Position numbers and translations under genes: made by a program
Origin: an uncultured Desulfovibrionaceae bacterium
GTDB lineage: Bacteria > Desulfobacterota > Desulfovibrionia > Desulfovibrionales > Desulfovibrionaceae
Assembly (NCBI GenBank): GCA_949741925.1
Contig: CATJOY010000015.1
Span: 1-33,421, forward strand
Length of the DNA stretch: 33,421 nt
Direction: 5' to 3'
The notes under the pieces: model-generated
What the model saw: only the letters and a program-made list of their open reading frames with translations
Told to the model about the DNA's origin: nothing
The model's database searches: none
In this document: in pieces, positions 16,625 through 24,976 of the stretch
Position numbering within the stretch: the first letter of the stretch is position 1
How the letters are laid out: each line of letters opens with the position of its first letter

Positions 16625-17068
16625 TCAGCTCGTTTGCTTGGCCTTGCGGCAATCCGCACAGAGCCCGTACAGATACATCTGGTGCGAGGTCAGCGTAAAA
16701 CCGTTACGGCGGGCTAGTTCTTCCTGAAGTTTTTCAATGGCCGGGTCCATGGCCTCCACATGGCTGCCGCAGGAAACACAGATCAGATGATCATGGTGTT
16801 CATGGCCGATCAACACTTCATAACGCGATACGCCGTCCCCGAAATTGACTTCCTTGGCCAGTCCTGAGCCGCAGAGCAGTTTCAGGGTGCGGTAAACCGT
16901 AGCTTGGCCGATGGAAGCATCCTCAGCCCGAACCTTATCATAGAGTTCTTCCGTGCTGAGATGCCCTTCCTGGCGGAGGAAGACCTCAGCAATCCGTTTA
17001 CGCTGCGGGGTAAATTTCAGTTTGTTGGCGATGACGTAGTCGGAAAAGATCCGGTATGCCTGTGACAT
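16625..17068 (-). CDS. fur: Fur-family ferric uptake regulator
   Basis: A 147-residue metal-sensing repressor. The N-terminal winged helix (residues about 10-85) has KFTPQRKRIAEVFL and the recognition-helix stretch ASIGQATVYRTLKLL. The dimerisation part has HEHHDHLIC (His91-His94) and two CxxC pairs, Cys97/Cys100 and Cys137/Cys140, expected to hold a structural zinc. Fur is the best reading; PerR, which shares this layout, cannot be excluded without a careful alignment. GGAGGA sits just ahead of ATG 17068, favoured over the longer frame to 17143 whose first 25 residues are not family-like. It lies 50 bp after fliM and may be cotranscribed with it. Confidence 0.9.
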   Translation of the reverse strand: MSQAYRIFSDYVIANKLKFTPQRKRIAEVFLRQEGHLSTEELYDKVRAEDASIGQATVYRTLKLLCGSGLAKEVNFGDGVSRYEVLIGHEHHDHLICVSCGSHVEAMDPAIEKLQEELARRNGFTLTSHQMYLYGLCADCRKAKQTS

Positions 17069-17117
17069 ATTCCTCCAGCGTTGCCCGGCGTTTGTTTCGG
17101 CCGGGCGGCCTCCGGCA

Positions 17118-18098
17118 TCAGGTGAATTTCGGCTCTTCCTCACGGATTATTTGGAAAGCCTTGTTCCCCTTTACCGTGCCTGAAATGCCCCAGAATTTGC
17201 TGACTCCGGCCACAGTCACTTCCAGAAGATCGTCAGTATCCGTATCCAGAAGAATGACATCTCCTTCCTTGAGCCGCAGCAACTGGTTGCCGGTAATTTG
17301 GGTATCGCCGAAACGCACCTTGAGTTCCACCGGCGTTTCCATCAGGCGCTCTTTCAAGCGGGCGACCCAGGCGTGGTCCACTTCAAGACGTTCGGTTTGA
17401 AAGCTGGCGTGGAGCTTGGAGCGGATCGGTTCAATGGTGGCATAGGGCAGGCAGACAATCAGCGAGCCCACGGCGGATTCCAACTCCACTTCAAAGGTAA
17501 TGACCACCACCACATCGCTCGGCGGCACGATGGCCGCGAACTGGGGGTTGATCTCCGAGCGCACCAGTTCCAAACTGACATCGTGAACAGGCCGCCAGGA
17601 TTCTTCCATGTTATCCAGGGCAATTTTAATAACTCTGTCCACTACAGATTGTTCAATTCGGGTGAATTCCCGGCCCTCGATTTTGGGTTGGCTTCCCTGG
17701 CCGCCGAAAAAGCTTTCCACCAGGGCGAAGACCAGCCGGGCGTCGACAACCATGAGGGCATTGCCGCGCAAGGGATCCATCTTGAAGATGTTGATGCTGG
17801 TCGGCACCGGCAGGTTGCGCATGAAATCGCCGAACTTGGTCATATCGATGGACAGCGGGTTGACTTCCACGCGCTTGCGAACGGTATTGGTCAGGGAGTT
17901 GGTGCACAGACGGGAAAAACGGTCATTGACGATTTCCAGAACCGGCATCCGGCCCCGAATGATACGGTCTTGGTTGGCGATATCAAAGGAGACAACTCCG
18001 GAGTTATCTTCGGGAACATCGCTTCCCGTATCTATATCGCCGCCGGATAAGCCCCTGAGCAGGGCATCAACTTCGTCTTGAGCCAGAATTTTGTTCAC
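17118..18098 (-). CDS. fliM: Flagellar motor switch protein FliM
   Basis: FliM is part of the C-ring of the flagellum and binds phospho-CheY to switch rotation. The 326-residue protein begins with VNKILAQDEVDALLRGL, the CheY-binding peptide (usually LSQxEIDALL). It then has the middle domain with DRIIRGRMPVLEIVNDRFSR and VDARLVFALVESFFGG, and ends with a SpoA/FliN-like domain (VELKVRFGDTQITGNQLLRL, about 248-315). I prefer the GTG start at 18098, with TGGAG 5 nt upstream, over ATG at 18113, which has no ribosome site; the change is five residues. fliN and fliL do not adjoin it. Identification secure. Confidence 0.95.
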   Translation of the reverse strand: MNKILAQDEVDALLRGLSGGDIDTGSDVPEDNSGVVSFDIANQDRIIRGRMPVLEIVNDRFSRLCTNSLTNTVRKRVEVNPLSIDMTKFGDFMRNLPVPTSINIFKMDPLRGNALMVVDARLVFALVESFFGGQGSQPKIEGREFTRIEQSVVDRVIKIALDNMEESWRPVHDVSLELVRSEINPQFAAIVPPSDVVVVITFEVELESAVGSLIVCLPYATIEPIRSKLHASFQTERLEVDHAWVARLKERLMETPVELKVRFGDTQITGNQLLRLKEGDVILLDTDTDDLLEVTVAGVSKFWGISGTVKGNKAFQIIREEEPKFT

Positions 18099-18559
18099 GG
18101 CAACTCCAGGCATCCCAGGGGGATGTTCATACTTTTGACAGCATAGGCATTCAACGGCTTGAGGTCAACGGTGAATTCGCCGGAGGCCTTCTTCCGCGCG
18201 TCGCAGAGGGAGAAGCCCCGCTGATCCGAACGCCCCGCAGAGCCTTTCTCTATCCTTTTTCGGCATACTATGCAAAATCAGGTCCAATTCGGTGGCGGCG
18301 CAGATACCCATGAGGTTGCCCATCCCCGAGCCTGGGCAGGGGATTCTTTGCAGGAGAGCGAAAGGGAAAGCCAGAAGGCTGTGCCCTACCCCCTCTTCCG
18401 CCGTTCCGGCCGGTACTCTGGATCGAAGCGATACCCGGAGGGCCAAGGGCATCATACCCCCGGTTGAGAGTGGAGCAGCGCTCCACATCCGAACGACAGG
18501 CTCTCTCCAGTCTTTTCCATAGTCTTCCCTGAACAGCCGTTTTCTGGCATAGGAAGAGC
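18099..18559. other. About 460-bp intergenic region upstream of fliM and of the RACo-like gene
   Basis: Divergent promoter region. On the minus strand one frame of about 60 codons, with no ATG and a stop further up, ends in a GTGA overlap with the fliM start; another frame spans 18165-18566. Neither has a recognisable product. No clear promoter or hairpin stands out. Confidence 0.4.
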
Positions 18560-20185
18560 ATGTCAACCATCACCGTGCGCCGCAGTCTCGGCGTTCCTGC
18601 CGGAGCTGCCCCTCTGTTTGAAGAGATTAGCTTGCCCGTCACAGGCAAGACTCTGGCTCAGTGTATCTATCTTTCCGGCCGGTTTACGCCCCCGGCCCTG
18701 TGCTCGGGGCTCGGCCGCTGCGGTCGTTGCCGGGTGCGCTTTCTTTCCGCGCCGCCGCCGGTTCTGCCGGGGGAAGAAGCAACACTTTCCCATCATAATT
18801 TGGAGGAAGGGTGGCGGCTGGCCTGCCTGCATGCCCCGGAACCGGGGCAGCATGTGCTTATTCCGGAGGTTTCTCCCTACGGAGCATACCCGGAGCGGCA
18901 GGGAGCCCCGGCCGCCCTCGTCGGTCTGCCCCCGGAAACCCTGTCGGAGGGGGGCGTTCTGGCCGTTGACCTGGGGACCACCAGCTTGCAGTGGCGCGAA
19001 GCGAGTGAAGAACGCGACGGAGCGTTTGCGGAAGGCTGCGAGATTAACCCCCAGATGGGCGCCGGGAGCGACGTTATTTCCCGCCTGGCCTATAGTCTGG
19101 AGCCCGGCGGGGCAGAGCGTTTGCGGGCCCTGACGTTGGCCGCGCTGTGTCGTATTATCGATAGCCTGCCCCGACCTCCGCGCGAGCTTATTGTGGCCGC
19201 CAACCCGGCCATGACCTATATTGTGCTCGGCCTGGAGACGAAGCGCCTCGCTTCTGCTCCGTACGGGCTGCCTTACAGGGGGGGAGAAACCCATGCTCTG
19301 CACGGGTTGCCGCCGCTCTGGACTGCGCCGCTGATCGCGCCGTTTATCGGCGGGGATATCAGCGCCGGGTACGCCTCGCTGGTCTTTGACCGCACTGCGC
19401 CGCCGCCGGAATTTCCCTTTGTTCTAGCAGATCTGGGCACCAACGGCGAGATCATTTTGGCCCTTGGTCCGGAATCCGCCCTGGCCGCCGGGGTGGCCAT
19501 GGGACCGGCGTTGGAAGGCATCAACCTCAGCTTTGGTTCGGAGGCGCGGCCGGGCGCTGTCGTCCAATTCAGCATTACCCCGGAGGGGCTCAAACCGGAG
19601 GTTCTGGGCGGCGCCGCTCCCAAGGCTATTTCCGGAACAGGGTATCTTTCCCTTTTGGCTGCTCTGAAACGGAGCGGGTTGCTCGCTGAAGACGGCCGAT
19701 TCTGTCGGCCCGGCCGGAACAACGTCCCGGAAACCCCGTTGACGGGTCGCCTGGCCGCCGGCTTGGAACAGCAGGAACCAACGGCCCGCTTGCGGTTGCC
19801 CGGCAGGCTGTATCTTGACGCCGCCGATGTTGAGGAGTTGCTCAAAGCCAAGGCGGCCTTTAGTTTGGCCTTGTCGCGTCTTTTGGATGCGGCTTCGCTG
19901 ACGCCCGGCAAGCTGAACCATTTTTTCTTAGCCGGGGCTTTGGGCCGCCATGCCCCGCAAAGGGCCTTAGAAGAATTGGGCTTCATCCCTTCCGGCTTAG
20001 GGCCAAAGGTACGGGCCATCGGCAATAGTTCCCTGGCCGGGGCCTGCCTGTTCGCCCGCGATAGGGAAAGCCGGGAAAAAGCTATCGACTGGAGCCATCG
20101 GGTGAGTACCCTGGATCTGGCCGGAGATCCGGCCTTTGCCGGGCTGTATGCGAACCACATGGTCTTTTCCTGGCCTCACCGCTGA
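18560..20185 (+). CDS. [2Fe-2S] ASKHA-domain protein (DUF4445, RACo/RamA-like)
   Basis: A 541-residue protein of the group that includes reductive activators of corrinoid proteins, which use ATP to return inactive Co(II) corrinoid to Co(I). The N-terminus holds a plant-type [2Fe-2S] ferredoxin domain with Cys48, Cys54, Cys57 (CSGLGRCGRC) and Cys89 (LAC). The rest is an ASKHA-fold ATPase with phosphate loops VDLGTTS at 136-142 and ADLGTNGEI near 291, and LAGALGRH near 457. No corrinoid protein, methyltransferase or cobalamin gene lies nearby, so its partner is unknown. The gene is followed at 139 bp by the Rsm22-type gene on the same strand. Confidence 0.88.
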   Translation: MSTITVRRSLGVPAGAAPLFEEISLPVTGKTLAQCIYLSGRFTPPALCSGLGRCGRCRVRFLSAPPPVLPGEEATLSHHNLEEGWRLACLHAPEPGQHVLIPEVSPYGAYPERQGAPAALVGLPPETLSEGGVLAVDLGTTSLQWREASEERDGAFAEGCEINPQMGAGSDVISRLAYSLEPGGAERLRALTLAALCRIIDSLPRPPRELIVAANPAMTYIVLGLETKRLASAPYGLPYRGGETHALHGLPPLWTAPLIAPFIGGDISAGYASLVFDRTAPPPEFPFVLADLGTNGEIILALGPESALAAGVAMGPALEGINLSFGSEARPGAVVQFSITPEGLKPEVLGGAAPKAISGTGYLSLLAALKRSGLLAEDGRFCRPGRNNVPETPLTGRLAAGLEQQEPTARLRLPGRLYLDAADVEELLKAKAAFSLALSRLLDAASLTPGKLNHFFLAGALGRHAPQRALEELGFIPSGLGPKVRAIGNSSLAGACLFARDRESREKAIDWSHRVSTLDLAGDPAFAGLYANHMVFSWPHR

Positions 20186-20323
20186 GATTGCCGTAGAATC
20201 CCGGTTGCGCGCCGCGTTTCCGGGCCTTTGCGTATATTTTACGCTTCTTCAGCCGCTGCGGCATGTGCCCTATTGGTGTCCGCAAAGCGGAACACAGCAC
20301 CCTGAACCGTGAGATAGAGTGAG

Positions 20324-21886
20324 ATGCGCAACCTGCTTCGCCCGCCCCAGCCCGACTGCCGCCAGGATCTAGCCCGCGCCGTGCGGGTTATTGTCGAATC
20401 CACCCCGCTTTCTCCGGCCCACCGCCGGGATTTGCCCCAGGCCGTTCGGGATCTTTCCCGGATGCTGACTTCAGAACGGGATCTGGCGGACCAGCCCTAC
20501 TGGAGCAGTCCGCGTCTGCTGACCGCCTATTGTCGGTATTTTCTCCCCTGGAATCTGCATCGGCTGGCCTGGCTCCTGCCGGGGCTCAGGCTGCCGCTTG
20601 CCCCGAAGCAAAGAGCCCCCGGTACCTCCCCTGAGGAGGTTGTTATTTTGGATCTGGGCAGCGGACCGCTGACCCTGCCCCTGGCCCTGTGGGTGGCCTG
20701 TCCGGAATTTCGTCGCCTGCCTTTGCGCTTTATCTGCGTGGATGTGGCGCCTCACCCCATGAACGTAGGCCGGACAATTTTTCAAGCCCTGGCCGGAGAA
20801 ACCCTCTGGCGGTTTGAACTGCGCCGGGGGCCGCTGGAAGCGGCTCTGGGGGCGTTCAAAGGCAAGGCCCGTCTGATACTGGCCGGCAATGTGCTCAACG
20901 AACTGCCCCCGCCGCGGCGGGGGAGCCTTCAGGAACGTATGGAGGGTCTTGCTCGGCTGCTTGCCTCCCGCCTGGAGGCCGACGGCCGCGTTCTTTCCGT
21001 GGAGCCGGGAACGCGTCTGGGCGGCAGGGTGATTGCCGCATTGCGCCAGGCGGCTTTGGAGCAGGGTCTTACCCCGGAAGCGCCTTGCCCTCACGCTGGG
21101 CCGTGCCCCATGCTGGGGCCGCGGGCTACGGGCTGGTGCCATTTCTCCATGCTGACCACCGGAGCGCCGCCGGAACTGCTCGGATTGACCCGCCGGGCCG
21201 CGCTGGAAAAACGGAGCTTGAGCCTTTCTTGCCTCCTGCTCAGGCCTATGATGCCGGAAGAGGAAACCGGACCGGAAGCGGAGCTTGCCGCCAACCCTCT
21301 GGATTTTCTTGAATCAGAAGTTGATGCATGGCTCGATTCGGAGGGTGGGCCCGAGGATGGCGAAACCGTGGAAGAGGATATTTTTGAGGATGGGCAGCGT
21401 TGCGGCTTGGGCGAGGAGCGTGCCCGACCGGCTTCAGGGGTTTCGCCCATCCGGATTCTCTCGGATCCCATAACCATTCCCGGCAAGGAGGAATCCGCCC
21501 GCTACGCGTGTACCGAGCGTGGTTTGGCCGTGGTGCATGGGGCGGGCCGCATGCCTTCGGGGGCGGGCTTTGCAGCCCGCTGGCCTGAGACGGATAGCCG
21601 CGATCCCAAAACCGGGGCGCTGGAAATCACCTTGGTCGGAAAGGTCGGAAAACGCCTGGAGCGCGGCCGCCCCGCGGCCACCTTCCCGAGACGGAAAGAA
21701 TCATTTTTTGATGCCTGTTGCGAGGATCGGCCTCCCTCCGGCAAAGAGGGCGGGGCGCCTGAAACACAACGCGGCGCTAGGCCGCCCCGTACGGATCGGG
21801 CCGGGTCCGGCCGCTCCGCGAGACGGGCAGCCCCCGACCGGGCGCGCCGCCCCCGGCGGTCTAAGGATTCGTCCGGGCAGCGCTGA
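20324..21886 (+). CDS. Rsm22-type SAM-dependent methyltransferase with long basic tail
   Basis: Residues 1-310 match the Rsm22 family (relatives of mitochondrial METTL17 linked to small ribosomal subunit assembly). The class I SAM-binding loop LDLGSGP is at 110-116, NVLNELP at 189-195, and the conserved Cys motif CPHAGPCPM (Cys255, Cys261) with WCHFSM (Cys272) lies where related proteins hold an Fe-S cluster. The last 200 residues or so are unusual: first an acidic part rich in Glu, Asp and Gly (about 311-370), then an Arg/Pro/Ala/Gly-rich tail to 520 that looks disordered. The DNA of the tail contains a GCGGGC/GCCCGC hairpin near 21564, hinting that repeat DNA may have extended the frame. 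The ribosome site is weak (GAG). Confidence 0.85.
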   Translation: MRNLLRPPQPDCRQDLARAVRVIVESTPLSPAHRRDLPQAVRDLSRMLTSERDLADQPYWSSPRLLTAYCRYFLPWNLHRLAWLLPGLRLPLAPKQRAPGTSPEEVVILDLGSGPLTLPLALWVACPEFRRLPLRFICVDVAPHPMNVGRTIFQALAGETLWRFELRRGPLEAALGAFKGKARLILAGNVLNELPPPRRGSLQERMEGLARLLASRLEADGRVLSVEPGTRLGGRVIAALRQAALEQGLTPEAPCPHAGPCPMLGPRATGWCHFSMLTTGAPPELLGLTRRAALEKRSLSLSCLLLRPMMPEEETGPEAELAANPLDFLESEVDAWLDSEGGPEDGETVEEDIFEDGQRCGLGEERARPASGVSPIRILSDPITIPGKEESARYACTERGLAVVHGAGRMPSGAGFAARWPETDSRDPKTGALEITLVGKVGKRLERGRPAATFPRRKESFFDACCEDRPPSGKEGGAPETQRGARPPRTDRAGSGRSARRAAPDRARRPRRSKDSSGQR

Positions 21887-21976
21887 GACCTGCCGTGGGG
21901 CGGACAGAAGGCCCCGCTCCGCCCATACCCTATCGGTGCAGATACTTCGTTGCCCGGGCTTGAAATACGGTGTTCC

Positions 21977-22975
21977 ATGCTTATATTCCCGAGCATGATG
22001 TCACCAAAACAATGTGGCCGGTTTTTCTTTGGCCTTGTGAGCCTAGGGCTCTGTTGCCTGGCTTTGCCGGAAGAGGTTCTGGCTTGGGGGCCCGGCGTGC
22101 ATATGGTTACAGGCAACTGGGTGCTGCAAAACCTGACAGCGCTCTCCCCTGCCATGGCCGCGCTTTTGATGCGCTATCCCGGCCAGTTTCTCCACGGTTG
22201 TTTGAGCGCCGATATTTTTATCGGCAAGGGCAGTGTCGCCAGGGAGGGCCACAGCCATAATTGGGACAGCGCCTTTGCCCTGCTGCGCCGGGCCGACCGG
22301 GGGCGGCGCAAGGCCTATGCTTACGGCTATCTTGCCCATCTTGCGGCGGATACTGTGGCCCACAACGTGTATGTGCCTGAATCGTTTGCCCGTGCTCCCG
22401 GCAGCGGCCGTTTCGCCCATGTGTACCTGGAAGCCCAGGCCGACCGCCTGCTTGCTTGGGATTGCCGCGATGCCCTGCGCGTCTTCCATGAGCGGGAGAG
22501 CCGGGATACCGCCGCGTTGCTGCGCTCAACGCAGAGCCAAAAGCCCTTTTTGTTCTGGTTGAAAAGCCGCGTTTTCCAGGGCAGTATTGCCCTCGGCGGC
22601 AGCCGGGTGTGGCGTAGCTCCATGGCCCTTGTAGATAGTCTCTTGCCGCGGCAGAGCGCCGCTCTCCCGCTTGACGATATGTTGACCGTGGCCACTCGGG
22701 CCATCATCAGTCTGCTCCGCAACCCGGAAACATCGCCGGTTTTGGCCTTTGACCCCATCGGGGCAAACGCCTTGGCTCTGGCCCAAAGAAGGGGCAGGGG
22801 CAAGAGCGTACGGCGCATAGCGGATACAATTCGGCTGGCGCTATCCGCAAAATCCGTTGCCGGCACGCGCGAGCCGGGTTTACCCTTGCCGAACGTTGTT
22901 CTGCCCGAGGCCATGGCTTCTCTGCCGCCGGTCTGCACACCGCTTCACCTTCATGAACCCCTTGAGAAACAATAA
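21977..22975 (+). CDS. Exported zinc-dependent phospholipase C-like protein
   Basis: A signal peptide (FFFGLVSLGLCCLALPEEVLA) precedes a mature protein predicted to start at Trp, as in Bacillus cereus PLC where Trp1 is a zinc ligand. The other ligands appear in order: His in WGPGVH, Asp in GCLSADIF, His in REGHSHNW, then YLAHLAADTVAHN and HVYLEAQ, matching the expected His, Asp, His-x3-Asp-x5-His and His-x3-Glu set. The fold is therefore the Zn_dep_PLPC type, though many such proteins have no proven lipase activity. The start is uncertain: ATGs at 21950, 21977, 21995 and 21998 all lack a clear ribosome site. The stop overlaps the next gene as TAATG. Confidence 0.88.
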   Translation: MLIFPSMMSPKQCGRFFFGLVSLGLCCLALPEEVLAWGPGVHMVTGNWVLQNLTALSPAMAALLMRYPGQFLHGCLSADIFIGKGSVAREGHSHNWDSAFALLRRADRGRRKAYAYGYLAHLAADTVAHNVYVPESFARAPGSGRFAHVYLEAQADRLLAWDCRDALRVFHERESRDTAALLRSTQSQKPFLFWLKSRVFQGSIALGGSRVWRSSMALVDSLLPRQSAALPLDDMLTVATRAIISLLRNPETSPVLAFDPIGANALALAQRRGRGKSVRRIADTIRLALSAKSVAGTREPGLPLPNVVLPEAMASLPPVCTPLHLHEPLEKQ

Positions 22976-24153
22976 TGAACGCTACCGGAAAACTTATGCG
23001 CTATACATTGATCGGCCTGGGCCTGCTGCTCGCGTTGATCATCATCTTTATCAACAGGAATCTGGCCTCGCTTGCGGAATGGGCCCTGCCCGGCAGCGGC
23101 CTTTGGACGCATCTCGGCTTGCTCGCTTTGGAAGCTTTTGCTCTGCTCTGGTTCTGGCGCGGCCTTTTTGGGGGCCGCCGTCATCTTCTGTTAATGGTTG
23201 ACGGCTCCGAGCCGGAGCGTATTCGCTTTGCTGAGGAGTTCGCCCGGCGGATGAAGTATAACCCCCATATTCGGGCGGCCGGCCTGAACCCTGATGATCC
23301 GAAGTATTTCAGCGCCTGTCTTAAGCTTTTGAAAGATAAGGCCGATGCCGAGATACAGCAGAGCGCCAAGCGCATCTTTTTGGCCACCGCCCTGGCCCAG
23401 AACGGCCGCATAGATGCCCTCATTGTCTTCTTTTCCCTCTGCCGCCTGGTCTGGCGGGTCTCCGCCATCTACAACCAAAGACCCCATCCTCGCGAAATAG
23501 CGGGTATATATTGGGCGGTGGTCTCTTCTACCTTCTTGGCCCTTTCCATAGAGGAGCTGGATCTTTCAACGGAAATCAGCGTTGGCTTTGGCGAAGCCTT
23601 CCGGTCCATGGCTCCGGCGGGTATTACCAATGCCGTACCCTTTGCGGGCAAGGCCCTGCAAACGTTTACCGCCGCCACTATTGACGGCGCGGCTAACTGT
23701 TATTTGGCCCTGCGTGCGGGCATTATTACCCGCAATGCGTATGCTTACCGGGCCGAACAGCATCCTGTTCCCGGCCGGGCAGCGGTATTCAAGGAAGCCG
23801 GGAGCCTGTTGCTCGCCATGTCTCAAGCGCTTGTCGGGCAGGTTGCCGGGGCCGTGGCTTCCAATCTGGCAGACCTTGGCCGCTTTGCTCGCGGCAAAAC
23901 CGTTGAAGCCGGGTCCGGCCTTATCCACACTGTTGGTCAGGGCATCGGGAATACCATCGGCCAGAGCGTCGATCTCGCCGGGCAAGGCATCGGCTTGGTC
24001 GGCCGAGGCGTGAGCAAGGTGGGGCGAGAACTAGGGCACGGCGCTGAAAAAGTTGTTAGCGGCGCCTGGAATTTGGTCCGTCTTCCATACACGGTGCTTT
24101 CCGGAGGGGCCGGCAAGAAAAAAGCCCCTCCGCCGGACGACAGCGGCAAATGA
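22975..24153 (+). CDS. DUF697 (YcjF-like) inner membrane protein
   Basis: A 392-residue membrane protein. Two membrane helices lie at about 9-26 and 43-63, followed by a soluble region with FAEEFARRMKYNPHIRAAGL. The DUF697-like helical segment is at about 185-260 (AFRSMAPAGITNAVPFAGK). The C-terminal part, about 305-370, is Gly-rich with repeating turns (GQGIGNTIGQSVDL, GQGIGLVGRGVSKVG) that could pack as amphipathic helices on a membrane. The start codon overlaps the stop of the phospholipase-like gene by 1 nt (TAATG), so the two are translationally coupled. Function unknown. Confidence 0.82.
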   Translation: MNATGKLMRYTLIGLGLLLALIIIFINRNLASLAEWALPGSGLWTHLGLLALEAFALLWFWRGLFGGRRHLLLMVDGSEPERIRFAEEFARRMKYNPHIRAAGLNPDDPKYFSACLKLLKDKADAEIQQSAKRIFLATALAQNGRIDALIVFFSLCRLVWRVSAIYNQRPHPREIAGIYWAVVSSTFLALSIEELDLSTEISVGFGEAFRSMAPAGITNAVPFAGKALQTFTAATIDGAANCYLALRAGIITRNAYAYRAEQHPVPGRAAVFKEAGSLLLAMSQALVGQVAGAVASNLADLGRFARGKTVEAGSGLIHTVGQGIGNTIGQSVDLAGQGIGLVGRGVSKVGRELGHGAEKVVSGAWNLVRLPYTVLSGGAGKKKAPPPDDSGK

Positions 24154-24156
24154 AGA

Positions 24157-24177
24157 GCCGGGGAAATTATTCCCGGC
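24157..24177. terminator. Hairpin between convergent genes
   Basis: GCCGGGGAA and TTCCCGGC pair with one bulge around ATTA, between the DUF697 stop and the last codons of the receiver gene. There is no T-run on either side, so it is only a possible two-way terminator. Confidence 0.35.
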
Positions 24178-24649
24178 CCTGAAGGCGGGTCATGAGCAGG
24201 CGGGGATCCACCAGGGAGCGGTATTCCATGGTGAAAAGCCCGGTATCAAAGAGATAGGCGCTGAGCAGAGCGCGAACTTCCCGTTGCAGCTTTTCCGTAT
24301 CCCAGGGTTTTTCAAGATAATAGTCAATGCGGGCGTTGTTAATGGCCTCAATGGTGTCCTTTTGGGTGGCTTGGCCGGTAAGCAGTATTTTTTTGAGGTG
24401 CGGAAAACGGTTATCCGTAGCCAGCTCGGTGAGAAAGTCCACACCGTTGGTTCCGGGCATGATGTGGTCGCAGATGATGAGGGCAACCGCCTTGCCGGAG
24501 GTGGCAAGGTCTTCCAAAAGATCCGCCGCTTCGGCGGCGGATTCGCATTCCTCGATGATCGCCCAGTCTGAAAATGTTTGTACATCGCGGGCCACGCTGT
24601 GCAGCACGTCCCGCTGGTCGTCAACGCAAATGATAAAGAGTTTTTCCAT
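24167..24649 (-). CDS. Single-domain response regulator
   Basis: A 160-residue CheY-like receiver with acid pocket Asp10-Asp11, phospho-acceptor Asp61 (LIICDHIMP), Thr91 (LLTGQA) and Lys114 (LEKPW). After the receiver comes a 40-residue helical tail (residues about 120-160) with no DNA-binding domain, so it probably signals through protein contact or a downstream partner. GAGGA lies just upstream of ATG 24649; the frame is open to 24787 but that part is repeat DNA. It lies 327 bp after the histidine kinase gene on the same strand and is the natural candidate for its partner. Confidence 0.92.
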   Translation of the reverse strand: MEKLFIICVDDQRDVLHSVARDVQTFSDWAIIEECESAAEAADLLEDLATSGKAVALIICDHIMPGTNGVDFLTELATDNRFPHLKKILLTGQATQKDTIEAINNARIDYYLEKPWDTEKLQREVRALLSAYLFDTGLFTMEYRSLVDPRLLMTRLQGRE

Positions 24650-24670
24650 GGTTGCTTCCTCGTTGCTGTC

Positions 24671-24723
24671 GTGCCTTTGGCGGCTGGGGCGTTGCCCCGG
24701 CCCCGGCAGGGGAGTCATTCCCC
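24671..24723 (-). repeat. GC-rich interspersed repeat, copy B4 (reverse orientation)
   Basis: On the minus strand it reads GGGGCCGGGGCAACGCCCC then GCCGCC, closely matching B2. It is preceded on that strand by the imperfect palindrome GGGGAGTCATTCCCC (24709-24723), the same arrangement as in B2. Confidence 0.55.
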
Positions 24724-24751
24724 CTGCATTCCGGGGCGATTCTCCGGCTCT

Positions 24752-24896
24752 ATGGGGCAAACCCCATCCGGGGGTTGGGGGCGTCATCCTTCCGGCGTGG
24801 CATGGGGCGGAGCCCCTCCATTCGGATGAAGATGTGGGGCTGTTTGCCCCAAGCCCCCGGGCAGGGGGATGATCCCCCGGACCCCCTAAAGGGGGT
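24752..24896. repeat. Array of five perfect short GC hairpins between kinase and receiver genes
   Basis: ATGGGG/CCCCAT at 24752-24767, GGGGC/GCCCC at 24804-24816, TGGGGC/GCCCCA at 24835-24851, GGGGGAT/ATCCCCC around one G at 24864-24878, and ACCCCC/GGGGGT at 24881-24896. They lie in the transcript between the kinase and receiver genes and could modulate read-through or mRNA stability. No gene is visible in 24650-24976. Confidence 0.55.
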
Positions 24897-24976
24897 GAAG
24901 GCGTCCTCTTACACGATACACGGTCCAGGTTTCCTTTCCGTTCCGCGCTCCTGCGCCACGGCCCTCCAGCGGCGCA

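Noticed and set aside
18095..18280. Short minus-strand frame ending in a GTGA overlap with fliM
   Set aside because: About 60 codons, no credible start codon, no recognisable sequence; the overlap can arise by chance.
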